Below, one piece after another: positions 10,168 through 19,290 of a stretch of DNA of 64,000 bases (the stretch's first letter is position 1; every line of letters begins with the position of its first letter). Under the pieces are notes generated by a model. That model saw only the letters and a program-made list of their open reading frames with translations. It made no database searches and was not told the origin of the DNA. The translations under genes and the position numbers were made by a program. The DNA is from Ningiella ruwaisensis (GTDB lineage: Bacteria > Pseudomonadota > Gammaproteobacteria > Enterobacterales > Alteromonadaceae), in the NCBI RefSeq assembly GCF_004798935.1, contig NZ_RAHT01000001.1, positions 62,001 through 126,000 on the forward strand, given 5' to 3'.

Positions 10168-11514
10168 ATGAAAGCAGTAGAAGCAAATTTTGATGGTTTA
10201 GTGGGCCCTACTCATAACTATGCCGGTTTGTCCTATGGCAACGTTGCGTCCAAATCGAATGCCAATGCCGTCAGTAATCCAAAGCAAGCCGCCTTACAAG
10301 GCTTGGATAAAATGAAAGCCTTAGCTGATATGGGCATGATGCAGGGAATTTTAGCCCCACAAGAGCGCCCCGATATTTATGCACTAAGACGCTTGGGATT
10401 TTCAGGTACTGATGCTCAAGTTATGCAAAAAGCCTATCAACAATCTCCTCACATTTTCCTTGCTTGTTGCAGTGCATCCAGTATGTGGACGGCAAATGCT
10501 GCAACCGTCTCACCCAGCGCAGATACCGCAGATTCGCGCGTGCATTTTACGCCTGCAAATCTGACAAATAAATTTCATCGGTCTATCGAGCCTGAAGTAA
10601 CCGGTAATATTTTAAAGGCAATTTTCAATAATGAGGCGCATTTTGCGCATCACAAACACCTGCCTGATAATGACCATTTTGGAGACGAAGGCGCGGCAAA
10701 TCATACGCGTTTTTGTGAGCAATATAATGATGCTGGCGTTGAGTTTTTTGTCTATGGAAAACATGCATTTGACGACAGTCAAGCAACGCCTCAGAAGTAT
10801 CCAGCCAGACAAACCATTGAGGCAAGTCAGGCAATAGCGCGCTTGCATCAATTAGATCCGGCTAAAACGGTATACGCCCAACAGCATCCCGACGTCATTG
10901 ATGCAGGTGTATTTCATAACGATGTGATTGCCGTTGGTAACCGAAACGTGCTGTTTTACCATCAGGATGCGTTTTTACATACCGCGAATGTCAAAGAACA
11001 AATCAAACGCGCCTATGATCTCAACAGCGAAAATCCTTTTCATTTCATTGAAGTAAAACGCGAACAGGTCAGCGTGCAAGAGGCAGTGAATACCTATTTG
11101 TTCAATACGCAGCTTATTTCACTGCCTTCTGGTGAAATGGTCATTATAGCACCAATGGAGTGTCAGCAATCTGATCCTGTCAGAGGCTACCTAGAGGCGC
11201 TCATTTCGCAAGATACGCCAATCAAAGATGTCCGGTATTTTGATGTCAAACAAAGTATGCAAAATGGTGGTGGCCCTGCCTGTTTGCGTTTGAGAGTCGT
11301 ATTAAGTGATGCTGAACAGCAAGCCGTGAATGCTGCATGCCTGACGAATGAAGAAAAATTCACGCAGTTACAGCAATGGATCAATAAGCACTATCGAGAC
11401 CGCTTACACGCAGACGATTTAATAGATCCTCAGCTCTTAAATGAGTCAAGAACTGCATTGGATGAGTTAACGCAATTATTAGGTTTAGGTTCCGTTTACC
11501 CGTTTCAGAAATAA
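10168..11514 (+). CDS. astB: N-succinylarginine dihydrolase
   Basis: Second enzyme of the arginine succinyltransferase pathway: converts N2-succinylarginine to N2-succinylornithine, releasing two ammonia and CO2; cytosolic. Seen: the family start [18 protein letters not shown], the internal [11 protein letters not shown], and [12 protein letters not shown] with the catalytic Cys at residue 372. Length 448 matches E. coli AstB (447). Start ATG follows AACGGAGAG at good spacing. No astA, astC, astD or astE is adjacent, so the rest of the pathway must lie elsewhere or this gene is regulated alone. A strong terminator follows. Confidence 0.96.
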   Translation: MKAVEANFDGLVGPTHNYAGLSYGNVASKSNANAVSNPKQAALQGLDKMKALADMGMMQGILAPQERPDIYALRRLGFSGTDAQVMQKAYQQSPHIFLACCSASSMWTANAATVSPSADTADSRVHFTPANLTNKFHRSIEPEVTGNILKAIFNNEAHFAHHKHLPDNDHFGDEGAANHTRFCEQYNDAGVEFFVYGKHAFDDSQATPQKYPARQTIEASQAIARLHQLDPAKTVYAQQHPDVIDAGVFHNDVIAVGNRNVLFYHQDAFLHTANVKEQIKRAYDLNSENPFHFIEVKREQVSVQEAVNTYLFNTQLISLPSGEMVIIAPMECQQSDPVRGYLEALISQDTPIKDVRYFDVKQSMQNGGGPACLRLRVVLSDAEQQAVNAACLTNEEKFTQLQQWINKHYRDRLHADDLIDPQLLNESRTALDELTQLLGLGSVYPFQK

Positions 11515-11515
11515 A

Positions 11516-11550
11516 AACGTCCGCTTATTTAGGCGGACGTTGTATTTTTA
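11516..11550 (+). terminator. intrinsic terminator between astB and the Big-domain lipoprotein gene
   Basis: AACGTCCGC and GCGGACGTT form a perfect 9-bp GC-rich stem with an 8-nt loop, followed by GTATTTTTA. The opposite strand has an A/T-rich flank as well, so it may also stop the convergent transcript. Confidence 0.88.
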
Positions 11551-11565
11551 TTTCAGATTCGTTTT

Positions 11566-13752
11566 TTATTCAGTGTCATTACAGTTGAATGAACTTCCGA
11601 AAGGATTGGCTGGTGGTGACACATTTTCCTGACTTAGATCAGCAGCCGACGGCACAAGCCCGAAGGTTTGTTGCTCTGATGACTCTGTCCCCGACGATTG
11701 ACCACTTACACTAACAATGGTTCGAACCCATGCGCCATATTGTCTGGCATAGCGTAAACTTATATTTGCCTGCCCATTTGCATCGGTGCGTGTCACGCCA
11801 TCAATGAAAGACACCACTGCCACATTACCCGGCGTTAGCTGCCCATCACCATTGGTGTCTTCGCCAGCATCTAAACGTCCATTTCCGTTCACATCTTCGC
11901 TTGGACAGGTGACTGTTCCAACCGCCGCCCATGTTCTTTCTTCATCTAACCACACCCAAAAACCCTTAGTATAAGCATTTGCAAGCGGTGGAGTAGAAGT
12001 AGCAGTTAACTGTGCATCTCGAATTGGGCGCCCTGCTGCATCCGATACAAATATGGCAAAGTCTTTCTTATAAGTCGCATTATCCGGCGATTCAATGATA
12101 TTGCCGGTACCAATTGAAATATCAAACGCTCTGTCACCCACGGTTAAGCTGGTCAAAGCTGTAATTCCGTCTGCTTCAGCTTCTATCGTTACGCCATCCT
12201 GTGAGCTCACTGCACTGGATGTATATACTGTTGATGCAATACCGTTGCTATCTGTAATCGCTGAGTTAGGAGACACGCTGCCGCCCGTAGAATCAGCAAA
12301 AAGTCTGAAGTTAACGGTTTTACCTTTCACCAAATTACCATCTTCATCGCGAACTACGGCAGTGATGGTGGATGTCTGACCTTCAGGACCAATTAAATCG
12401 GGCGTTGCATCGACAAACACACTGTCTACGTTTTGAGCGACAAACTCTATTCTACCGCGTGCCGTCACCTGTGAGTTACTGCTATCTGTGCCAACGGCAG
12501 AGACAGAAGCAGGTCCGGCAAAAGCTGATGTAACAGTAAATGTCGCAATACCATTTGCGTCGGTGGTAGCCCGGTTTGTTGCAACGCCACCTACGCTTAC
12601 TTCACCGCGCGATGTCGTAACCGTTACATCTCCATTTGCAAAAGCCGAGTTATTTTTAAACCAGCGAACCTGAATTTCGTGAGGTGTATTTAAGGCCAAT
12701 CCTTCAGTTGGCAAAGCAACAAAACTAAAGTCATCTTGTTGCACGTTTACGTTGAAGGTGTTTGTGCTATTGAGCGCTGAAGCGCTTATTGTAGCTGAAC
12801 CCGATTGTGTTGCTGTGTAATTAACGGTTACCTGGCCATTGGAATTTGTCACTGGCGCAATATTGTCAAGCTGTCCTGCACTCGCGCTTAGGTCAATTGT
12901 TTGTCCACCAATACCATTGCCGTCTGAATCTGACAAAACCAGGGTAATAGGCGCAGAGTCATTTAATATGACCGAGCTTGGTCCATTGATATTGACCTCT
13001 GTACCTGTCACATTAATGCTTACCGTTTCCTGTAAGGCACCAGAAGTCGCAGTAACAGTAATGACGCGATTTTCAGGGTTGTTCGCCGTTGACAACAAAG
13101 CGCGAGCGGTGCCATCGTTCGCGGTTTGAGGATTCACAACCGATAAAGACGCACCAGAGCTTGCAGCAAAGTTAACCGTTACATCTGGCAGCAATATGTT
13201 CTGTTCACTTTTCACAACCGCAATGATTTCAATTTCATCAGAACCACTGGAGGCCATTTGTATTGCGCTTGCAAATAATTCCAGTGAAGAAGGAGCAAGC
13301 TGTACTAAACCAGATGAGACAAAACCTGCTGACTTGGACACGTCACCCGCAATACTTGCTGATACCGTGCCGCTTCCTGATAAAGAACCTACTAACAAGT
13401 TGATTTCAGCGACCCCTTCGGCATTAGTCAAGGCCGTGCCCGTATCGTTTCCAAACTCGGCTAAATCAGACTGGCTCAACGAGAAGGTGACCAACTCGTT
13501 TGACTTAGGTGAGCCATCTTCCGTCACTGTTACGCGAACGGTCAAGGGTGCGCCATCTGAAAGCTCTGTTGATACTTCACCAGCAGAGTTGAATAGTTCG
13601 ATACTGAGATCCATTACTGGAGCACTTGAGCTTGGTGGAGGCTGATCACCAGAATCGATGGTGTCTCCTCGTTGAAGCGAACCACCGCCGCCACATGCTA
13701 CAAGAAGCCATGTGAATGAGAATAGCCAAATTAATCGGGTTAGTTGTTTCAT
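11566..13752 (-). CDS. Ig-like (Big_1-type) repeat surface lipoprotein
   Basis: Predicted surface or periplasmic lipoprotein built from tandem Ig-like folds of the bacterial group 1 (invasin/intimin) type. Seen: signal peptide ending in lipobox LVAC followed by a Gly-rich, then Pro/Ser-rich spacer; at least five repeats of about 95 residues carrying recurring features such as V-DG-P--G--V-F and A-T---G-A--TV. Near residues 650-680 two Asp/Asn-Gly loops (DVNGNGRLDAG and DTNGDGQLTPG) look like calcium-binding dockerin or thrombospondin type 3 loops. A start 10 codons upstream is possible; I chose the ATG at 13752 because it gives a clean lipoprotein signal and follows AAGGTAG. Role unproven: adhesion or matrix attachment are the usual ones. 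Confidence 0.85.
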   Translation of the reverse strand: MKQLTRLIWLFSFTWLLVACGGGGSLQRGDTIDSGDQPPPSSSAPVMDLSIELFNSAGEVSTELSDGAPLTVRVTVTEDGSPKSNELVTFSLSQSDLAEFGNDTGTALTNAEGVAEINLLVGSLSGSGTVSASIAGDVSKSAGFVSSGLVQLAPSSLELFASAIQMASSGSDEIEIIAVVKSEQNILLPDVTVNFAASSGASLSVVNPQTANDGTARALLSTANNPENRVITVTATSGALQETVSINVTGTEVNINGPSSVILNDSAPITLVLSDSDGNGIGGQTIDLSASAGQLDNIAPVTNSNGQVTVNYTATQSGSATISASALNSTNTFNVNVQQDDFSFVALPTEGLALNTPHEIQVRWFKNNSAFANGDVTVTTSRGEVSVGGVATNRATTDANGIATFTVTSAFAGPASVSAVGTDSSNSQVTARGRIEFVAQNVDSVFVDATPDLIGPEGQTSTITAVVRDEDGNLVKGKTVNFRLFADSTGGSVSPNSAITDSNGIASTVYTSSAVSSQDGVTIEAEADGITALTSLTVGDRAFDISIGTGNIIESPDNATYKKDFAIFVSDAAGRPIRDAQLTATSTPPLANAYTKGFWVWLDEERTWAAVGTVTCPSEDVNGNGRLDAGEDTNGDGQLTPGNVAVVSFIDGVTRTDANGQANISLRYARQYGAWVRTIVSVSGQSSGTESSEQQTFGLVPSAADLSQENVSPPANPFGSSFNCNDTE

Positions 13753-13895
13753 GTTGCTACCTTGTCTTAAATTTATTGACATAGCCGGGCCTTAGCAAAG
13801 CTGACATTCTTAGTTAAAAATCGGTTTAGCTTTTGCGTTTAACTTGCTAGTCTTTGGGGTCTATAGACATATAATCAGAACAAAAAGGTCGTCTT

Positions 13896-15239
13896 ATGTC
13901 GCAAGACTCTCAAAAAACGCATTTAACCTTGAAGATAGTTATCGGCATGTTTGCCGGAATCGTTATAGGTGCTTTACTACAAATGTCATTTGATGATAGC
14001 GGAGATCGCGTTTTCAATATATTTGGAATGGCATTTTCTACGTATGGATTTTTTGTCGATGGTATATTTAATATAGGTGGCGCAATTTTCATTAACAGCC
14101 TGAAAATGCTCGTTGTCCCCTTGGTTTTTGTGTCTTTGGTCTGTGGCGTAAGCAGTTTATCTGACCCGTCCAAACTGGGACGGCTGGGCGGAAAGTCTGT
14201 AGGATTATACGTATTAACCACTTGTCTTGCCGTTACGTTTGCATTGGTGGCAGCCTTGATTGTCAAACCTGGCGACGGCTTTGTAATTGATACAGAAGCG
14301 GAATTTGCACCGAGTCAGGCACCCGGTTTGGCCCAGGTAATCATCGATATGTTTCCGTCTAATCCCATTAACGCGATGGCAGAAGGTAATATGTTGCAAA
14401 TCATCGTATTTGCCGTGCTCTTTGGTATTGCGATGGCTAAATGTGGTGAAGTGGGTGAAAAAGTGCAGAAAGCCTTTGAAATGGTCAACGACATTATTAT
14501 GAAAATTGTTCTGATCATTATGGAGCTGGCTCCCTATGGTGTTTTCTTTTTAATGGCGAAGCTAGCTGCAACAACAGAACTCGCTGCATTTAGTAACATT
14601 TTAGTGTATTTCTTTCTGGTGTTTTTCCTGCTGATTTTGCACGCACTTATCACCTACCCCACATTGCTCATTTTATTGGCTCGCTTGAACCCGCTTACCT
14701 TACTGATAAAAATGAAAGACACCGCTATTTTTGCTTTCAGCTCATCGAGCAGTAGCGCGACCTTGCCTATCACATTGGCGACAGCGCAGCGAAAACTGGG
14801 TGTTGATAGAAGCGTCGCCTCATTCACGATCCCATTGGGAGCAACCATTAATATGGATGGAACAGCCATTATGCAGGGCGTTGCCACCGTATTTATTGCA
14901 CAGGTGTATGGCGTGGATTTATCTGTTACCGATTTACTTATGGTGGTTCTAACCGCTACCTTGGCATCGATTGGTACCGCTGGCGTGCCGGGAGTTGGTT
15001 TGATTATGCTTGCGATGGTGCTGCAGCAGGTAAATCTTCCGGTTGAGGGCATTGCGCTGATATTGGGTATAGATAGATTATTGGATATGACACGCACGGT
15101 TGTTAACGTTACTGGCGACTGCACCATTGCCACAATCGTTTCAAAGTCAGAAGGCGTTTTGGATGAAGATGTCTATAATGCTGACCCTTTCTCCGATGAA
15201 ATGGTAGAAGCAGGAAAAGTGGAAGGTCACAATAGCTGA
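13896..15239 (+). CDS. dicarboxylate/amino acid:cation symporter (DAACS/GltP family)
   Basis: Inner-membrane secondary transporter that couples uptake of glutamate/aspartate or C4-dicarboxylates to Na+ or H+. Seen: eight predicted helices plus two re-entrant loops, with a serine-rich HP1 motif (AFSSSSSSATLP), the TM7 cation motif NMDGTA, HP2 GTAGVPGVG, and TM8 DRLLDMTRTVVNVTGD, whose Asp/Arg/Asn residues bind the carboxylates. Length 447 is normal. ATG follows AAAAGGTCG. Specificity cannot be fixed from sequence; the Arg in TM8 favours acidic substrates. It stands alone between oppositely oriented genes. Confidence 0.93.
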   Translation: MSQDSQKTHLTLKIVIGMFAGIVIGALLQMSFDDSGDRVFNIFGMAFSTYGFFVDGIFNIGGAIFINSLKMLVVPLVFVSLVCGVSSLSDPSKLGRLGGKSVGLYVLTTCLAVTFALVAALIVKPGDGFVIDTEAEFAPSQAPGLAQVIIDMFPSNPINAMAEGNMLQIIVFAVLFGIAMAKCGEVGEKVQKAFEMVNDIIMKIVLIIMELAPYGVFFLMAKLAATTELAAFSNILVYFFLVFFLLILHALITYPTLLILLARLNPLTLLIKMKDTAIFAFSSSSSSATLPITLATAQRKLGVDRSVASFTIPLGATINMDGTAIMQGVATVFIAQVYGVDLSVTDLLMVVLTATLASIGTAGVPGVGLIMLAMVLQQVNLPVEGIALILGIDRLLDMTRTVVNVTGDCTIATIVSKSEGVLDEDVYNADPFSDEMVEAGKVEGHNS

Positions 15240-15299
15240 GGCGGACAAAACAGACGGTGTTGCATTTGCGCTTGATTGCTCCTGATTGCTCTCGATTTT

Positions 15300-16529
15300 T
15301 TAGTGCAAATGCGACGCCGGTCTTATTTTTGCTGCTTTAGAAGCCGGATATAAAGTCGCCATTACGCTGATGATTAACGCAAGGCTAAAGGTCAGCATAA
15401 TATCGAATACATTGAGCTCAGATGGGATCGCGTTGGTAAAATAAATACCAGAATCAAATAGACTTATCCCGAATAAGGCTTCAATACCACGAATGATTGC
15501 GGCCAGATACAGCGCTAACAAACAGCCCAGAATACTTCCCATACTTGCACCTAGCAATCCGCTTTTTAATCCCTTTAGAATAAAGATACTGCGTATTTGT
15601 GCATCCTTGGCTCCCATCGTTTTTAATATGGCAATCTCTCGACTTTTTTCTTTAACCGACATCACCAGAGAAGAAACAATATTAAAACTGGCAACGCATA
15701 TCACTAGTACCAAAACAATGTAAATGACAGTTCGCACAAGCTGAATATCTTGATACAAATGGCCGTGGGTTCGCGTCCAGTCCGACATGTAAATGGCCTG
15801 ATCAAATTCCCAGCCGTATTCCCGCACCACATCAAAAGCCTGAAAAGGATCGTGCAGACGAATTTCTACATGCGTGACATTTTCACCAAGCGACAGCATT
15901 TCAGACAGACTTTCCTGATTAACGATCCCAATAAAATTATCAATATCGCCCCCAAGAGATATTTCACCGGCGACTTCAAGCCATTTTGATTTTGTTGCCT
16001 GAAAAGACAAATCTTCTGTGACTTGAGGTAAGACAATTTGCACACTATCACCAGATTGTAGTCCTAATGACGACATGACTTCTCTGCCTAAAATAATGGC
16101 GTTAGGCTTATCCGCAATAAGCGCATAATCAAAGTACTTTGAGAATTTTTCAGCGTAATACGTCTGATTGATACCTGAAAGCTGAAGGGATTTAATCTGC
16201 GTGCCTTTTTGTAAAAGGCCCGATACTTTATTCAGCAGAAATACCTTATCAATACGAGGATCATCAGCGAGTTTCTTCATAAACTCAGGGCGATTTTCAA
16301 TTCCCTCAGGGGAGGCATGAATAAACTCGGCATGGGGAACAAAGTTAAGTAGTTTCTCTCTTAATTCTGTTTCAAAGCCATTCATTACGGATAGCAATAA
16401 AATTAACACCGCACAGCCAAGACCAATGCCAAATGTCGATGATTTTGATACAAAAGCGATATACGCATCTTGTTTTTTGCTAACGCCAAAGCGGCCAGCA
16501 ATAAACCTGACAAATGTAGACGTCAGCAC
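15300..16529 (-). CDS. lolE: lipoprotein-releasing ABC transporter permease (LolC/LolE family)
   Basis: Inner-membrane permease of the Lol complex that extracts outer-membrane-destined lipoproteins and passes them to LolA. Seen: a first helix near residues 30-50 (GCAVLILLLSVMNGF), a large periplasmic domain of about 200 residues, then three C-terminal helices of the FtsX/MacB fold with the coupling segment EKSREIAILKTMGA, ending YPASKAAKIRPASHLH. Length 409 is typical. It starts one base after the lolD stop. The lolE name follows from its position after lolD as in lolCDE; as no second permease lies next to lolD, it could be a single LolF-type permease or half of a split pair. Confidence 0.9.
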   Translation of the reverse strand: MLTSTFVRFIAGRFGVSKKQDAYIAFVSKSSTFGIGLGCAVLILLLSVMNGFETELREKLLNFVPHAEFIHASPEGIENRPEFMKKLADDPRIDKVFLLNKVSGLLQKGTQIKSLQLSGINQTYYAEKFSKYFDYALIADKPNAIILGREVMSSLGLQSGDSVQIVLPQVTEDLSFQATKSKWLEVAGEISLGGDIDNFIGIVNQESLSEMLSLGENVTHVEIRLHDPFQAFDVVREYGWEFDQAIYMSDWTRTHGHLYQDIQLVRTVIYIVLVLVICVASFNIVSSLVMSVKEKSREIAILKTMGAKDAQIRSIFILKGLKSGLLGASMGSILGCLLALYLAAIIRGIEALFGISLFDSGIYFTNAIPSELNVFDIMLTFSLALIISVMATLYPASKAAKIRPASHLH

Positions 16530-16530
16530 C

Positions 16531-17211
16531 TTAATTTGCCTCCAGGTGGCCGTTGGTAAGCACGAGGGTGCGATCTAACTTGGACGCAAGTGACTGGTCA
16601 TGAGTGACAATAATAAAAGCTGTATTAAATTCTGCATTGATGGATTGAATAAGCTCCAGAATACGCCCTGAACTGGTAGCGTCCAGATTACCGGTTGGCT
16701 CATCGGCCATGATAATTTTAGGGGAATTGACCAGCGCTCTGGCAATCGCAACTCGCTGACGCTCTCCACCTGAAAGCTGCGATGGCTTATGGGTTAAGCG
16801 ATGACTGAGTCCCACTTTATCTAATAAGGCCGATGCTTTTTCAAACGCTAGCTTTTTCGGCTGTCCTGATATCAATAGGGGCATCGCGACATTTTCAGTC
16901 GCGTCAAATTCGGGTAAAAGGTGGTGGAACTGGTAAACAAAGCCTAAATTTTGGTTTCTGAATGCGGCTTGCTTGCTCGCGTTCATCGTACTGAGACAAT
17001 CAGACTGAAAATATACTTCGCCACTATCAGGCAAATCCAGGGTGCCCAGAATATGCAAAAGCGTGCTTTTACCTGAACCAGAACTGCCCAAAATAGCCAG
17101 GGTTTCTGCTTGAGCAAGCGATAAAGAAACATCTTGTAAAATCGTGACTTTGCTATCTGCTTCAGAATAAGATTTAGTGATAGCGTTGCAGTGCAGAATG
17201 TGTGAAGGCAT
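16531..17211 (-). CDS. lolD: lipoprotein-releasing ABC transporter ATP-binding protein LolD
   Basis: ATPase of the Lol lipoprotein-release complex on the cytoplasmic face of the inner membrane. Seen: Walker A GSSGSGKST near residue 43, Q-loop FVYQFHHLLPEF (the LolD-type sequence), signature LSGGERQR, Walker B IIMADEPTGNLD, and H-loop VTHD. Length 226 is normal. The Q-loop together with the adjacent permease separate it from MacB- and FtsE-type ATPases. The upstream neighbour is the tRNA-Asp cluster rather than lolC. No strong ribosome site is visible before the ATG. Confidence 0.94.
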   Translation of the reverse strand: MPSHILHCNAITKSYSEADSKVTILQDVSLSLAQAETLAILGSSGSGKSTLLHILGTLDLPDSGEVYFQSDCLSTMNASKQAAFRNQNLGFVYQFHHLLPEFDATENVAMPLLISGQPKKLAFEKASALLDKVGLSHRLTHKPSQLSGGERQRVAIARALVNSPKIIMADEPTGNLDATSSGRILELIQSINAEFNTAFIIVTHDQSLASKLDRTLVLTNGHLEAN

Positions 17212-17365
17212 GAAAAGACAACAATTTGTGTAAATGGCTAAAGTTTGGCTTAAGTTTACACGTAAGTGCTTTTTTTCCCAATAAAAACAAACCGAAATTT
17301 GCCTGATAGGCAGTGATTAAACGAGAAAGTCACTATTTAGGTATTGAGTATATCTTTAAGAATGA

Positions 17366-17442
17366 TGGCGGAGTGGACGGGACTCGAACCCGCGACCCCC
17401 GGCGTGACAGGCCGGTATTCTAACCAACTGAACTACCACTCC
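17366..17442 (-). tRNA. tRNA-Asp (GTC), copy 3 in transcription order
   Basis: 77-nt gene with encoded CCA. Acceptor GGAGTGG pairs with CCACTCC, discriminator G, D arm with AGTTGGTTAGA, anticodon GTC in CCTGTCACG, and T loop GGTTCGAGTCC. The sequence is close to E. coli tRNA-Asp. It is the last of three copies on this strand, and the body looks identical in all three. Confidence 0.97.
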
Positions 17443-17479
17443 GCACAGGGAAAATACTTATTTGAGGCTGATGTACAAA

Positions 17480-17556
17480 TGGCGGAGTGGACGGGACTCG
17501 AACCCGCGACCCCCGGCGTGACAGGCCGGTATTCTAACCAACTGAACTACCACTCC
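17480..17556 (-). tRNA. tRNA-Asp (GTC), copy 2
   Basis: Same 77-nt body as its neighbours, CCA encoded, anticodon GTC. It is separated from the adjacent copies by 37 and 40 nt of unrelated spacer, so the copies are held identical although the spacers have diverged. Confidence 0.97.
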
Positions 17557-17596
17557 GCATTGTTGCTGTTAAACAACACATACATCGAATGTTTAG

Positions 17597-17673
17597 TGGC
17601 GGAGTGGACGGGACTCGAACCCGCGACCCCCGGCGTGACAGGCCGGTATTCTAACCAACTGAACTACCACTCC
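17597..17673 (-). tRNA. tRNA-Asp (GTC), copy 1 (promoter-proximal)
   Basis: First tRNA of the tandem cluster, 77 nt with CCA. Its 5' end lies about 55 nt downstream of the start expected from the strong promoter upstream, so all three copies are likely made as one precursor and cut apart by RNase E and RNase P. Confidence 0.97.
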
Positions 17674-17735
17674 GCATAAACATTAGCTTGTGAGCGTACC
17701 AGAAATCTTCCAGCCTGCCCTCAAGTGCGGCGCAG

Positions 17736-17764
17736 ATAATACGGTGCAGGCATACGATAGTCAA
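17736..17764 (-). promoter_or_regulatory. stable-RNA-type sigma-70 promoter of the tRNA-Asp operon
   Basis: On the minus strand TTGACT (17759-17764), a 17-bp spacer and TATTAT (17736-17741), followed by a GC-rich discriminator CTGCGCCGC. The near-consensus hexamers and the GC-rich discriminator are typical of stringently controlled tRNA and rRNA promoters; stringent control itself is inferred. Confidence 0.82.
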
Positions 17765-17838
17765 CTGCTTTTTTACTTGGCGCGCATCACTTGACTAATT
17801 AACAGGCAAGCATTAACGGATAGTTCTTTGAAACCGAC

Positions 17839-19290
17839 TTAAGTATTTGCTTTTGAGTCAGCTTCAACACTTGTGTCTTTCGCTTTCTTTTTTGGAATAA
17901 ACCGTGCAAGAGACTTCAGGGAATTGAGCATTTGCAGGCTTATATGGCTGTCTGGGCGCTTTCGCTTATCAGCAATAAGCAAAATCACAATGACGCCAAT
18001 AAATAGCAATGAAAGATTAAAGGCCAATATATCAACAATAAGTGCTTTTCGCTCTTGGGCCAGCTTTTCCTGTCGCATCGCTTCAAGTTCTTGTGCACTT
18101 GGCTCTGGTATTACTACAGGCTCTTCAATGACGACTGGCTCACGTGTTACAAAAGTATATTCGGGTACTTCCACAACAATTTCTCTTCCGTCTACGGTGG
18201 TCGCATATGCGGTCATGTTTGCCCTGTAAATGCCGTAACCGGAATTGACGATTGTAATTTCACGCTGGTAGTTACCTGTTTCAGTGATGCTAAATTTTTC
18301 TGCGTCACCCTCGGGGTTTCGAAGGGTTCCGTCTAAAATTAAACTTTCCGGAAGAAGGTGTTCTTCATCCACTGAAATTTTAATAGTGTGAAACCCTGCT
18401 TCCGTTTCATCTTCAATGTGGTCTATATGAATGGGGTTTGGCAACAGCACCACTTTTTCGCCAGTGCGCTCTCTACTAAATAAAGGCGTGCGAACACTAA
18501 AAACCGGCTGCCATTCACCGTTGGTAATGCGTAAATCAAATTCACCTGTAAACACACCGTCACTTGGCGCTTCGTCTAAACCCTCACCATTATCTAAAAA
18601 GCGCGCGATGTTTTTAGTGCCCAAACCAAAATTTTCATGATCTGGATGGTTCGTACTCATAAAATCGATAGATAAGGCCACCACGTCTCTGAACTCTGTA
18701 AAATTCACGCGCTTACCTGCATTTTTTAAAAACGCAGTATGCTTGATGGTTTCACCCGAAAATATGATTTGCGGAATAGGATCGACAATGAGCGTTAGGT
18801 CAGCAATAACCATTACTTTACTGCCAGGCAATATTTCGCCCAGTGCCTGCCAAGGTCCTGGCATTGGGTTAGTAAGCTCAATCATGTCGTAAGTATCAGT
18901 TTCGAACCAATGATAGCTGTCGTCATTTGGATCGTTATCGAGATAAAGTTTGCTTCCATCTGGCTGCACAAGCACCACAGGCTTGGCACCAAAGGTGCGA
19001 AAAAACACTAAAACCACTTTCTCAACATCAGAATCAATACGGAATCGATTATTAAGTACGGGAATACTATTCTCGTATTCAGAACCAATGGGAATAACTT
19101 TATCGATAACAGATGCTTCAGAGGAAGTAAGCGCACCTGAAGCATCATATGTTGTATCAGTAAAGGTTTGCGCCTTTGCAGCAACTGCTGCAAACACAAA
19201 AAATAGCGCCACCCAAAAGTATGTGAGTGAGCGGAGTAATTTTTTATTCCGGCGATTTACGCCAGATAACGCTGTCTGCTTTTTTTTCAA
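17839..19290 (-). CDS. TIGR03503-like membrane protein
   Basis: Secreted/membrane protein of unknown function; it resembles the TIGR03503 family of Alteromonadales and Vibrionales, a name given from memory. Seen: a signal peptide (about residues 18-41, ending AAKA-QTF), an extracytoplasmic beta-rich part of about 370 residues (including PDGSKLYLDNDPNDDSYHW and DEAPSDGVFTGEF), a helical stretch rich in Glu and Pro, one membrane helix (LLFIGVIVILLIAD, about 437-452) and a basic cytoplasmic tail. The start codon is TTG at 19290, overlapping dnaQ by 47 nt; no ATG or GTG upstream of the signal peptide is available in this frame, so the overlap looks real. Probably co-transcribed with dnaQ. Confidence 0.82.
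   Translation of the reverse strand: MKKKQTALSGVNRRNKKLLRSLTYFWVALFFVFAAVAAKAQTFTDTTYDASGALTSSEASVIDKVIPIGSEYENSIPVLNNRFRIDSDVEKVVLVFFRTFGAKPVVLVQPDGSKLYLDNDPNDDSYHWFETDTYDMIELTNPMPGPWQALGEILPGSKVMVIADLTLIVDPIPQIIFSGETIKHTAFLKNAGKRVNFTEFRDVVALSIDFMSTNHPDHENFGLGTKNIARFLDNGEGLDEAPSDGVFTGEFDLRITNGEWQPVFSVRTPLFSRERTGEKVVLLPNPIHIDHIEDETEAGFHTIKISVDEEHLLPESLILDGTLRNPEGDAEKFSITETGNYQREITIVNSGYGIYRANMTAYATTVDGREIVVEVPEYTFVTREPVVIEEPVVIPEPSAQELEAMRQEKLAQERKALIVDILAFNLSLLFIGVIVILLIADKRKRPDSHISLQMLNSLKSLARFIPKKKAKDTSVEADSKANT

Noticed and set aside
17282-17312. Terminator for the tRNA-Asp cluster
   Set aside because: The TGCCT/AGGCA stem is only 5 bp with a 3-nt loop, and the T-run starts about 12 nt away.
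17344-17679. An open frame with three copies of a repeat containing TGLEPATPGVTGRYS
   Set aside because: It is the complement of three tRNA-Asp genes; the repeat is tRNA sequence, not protein.
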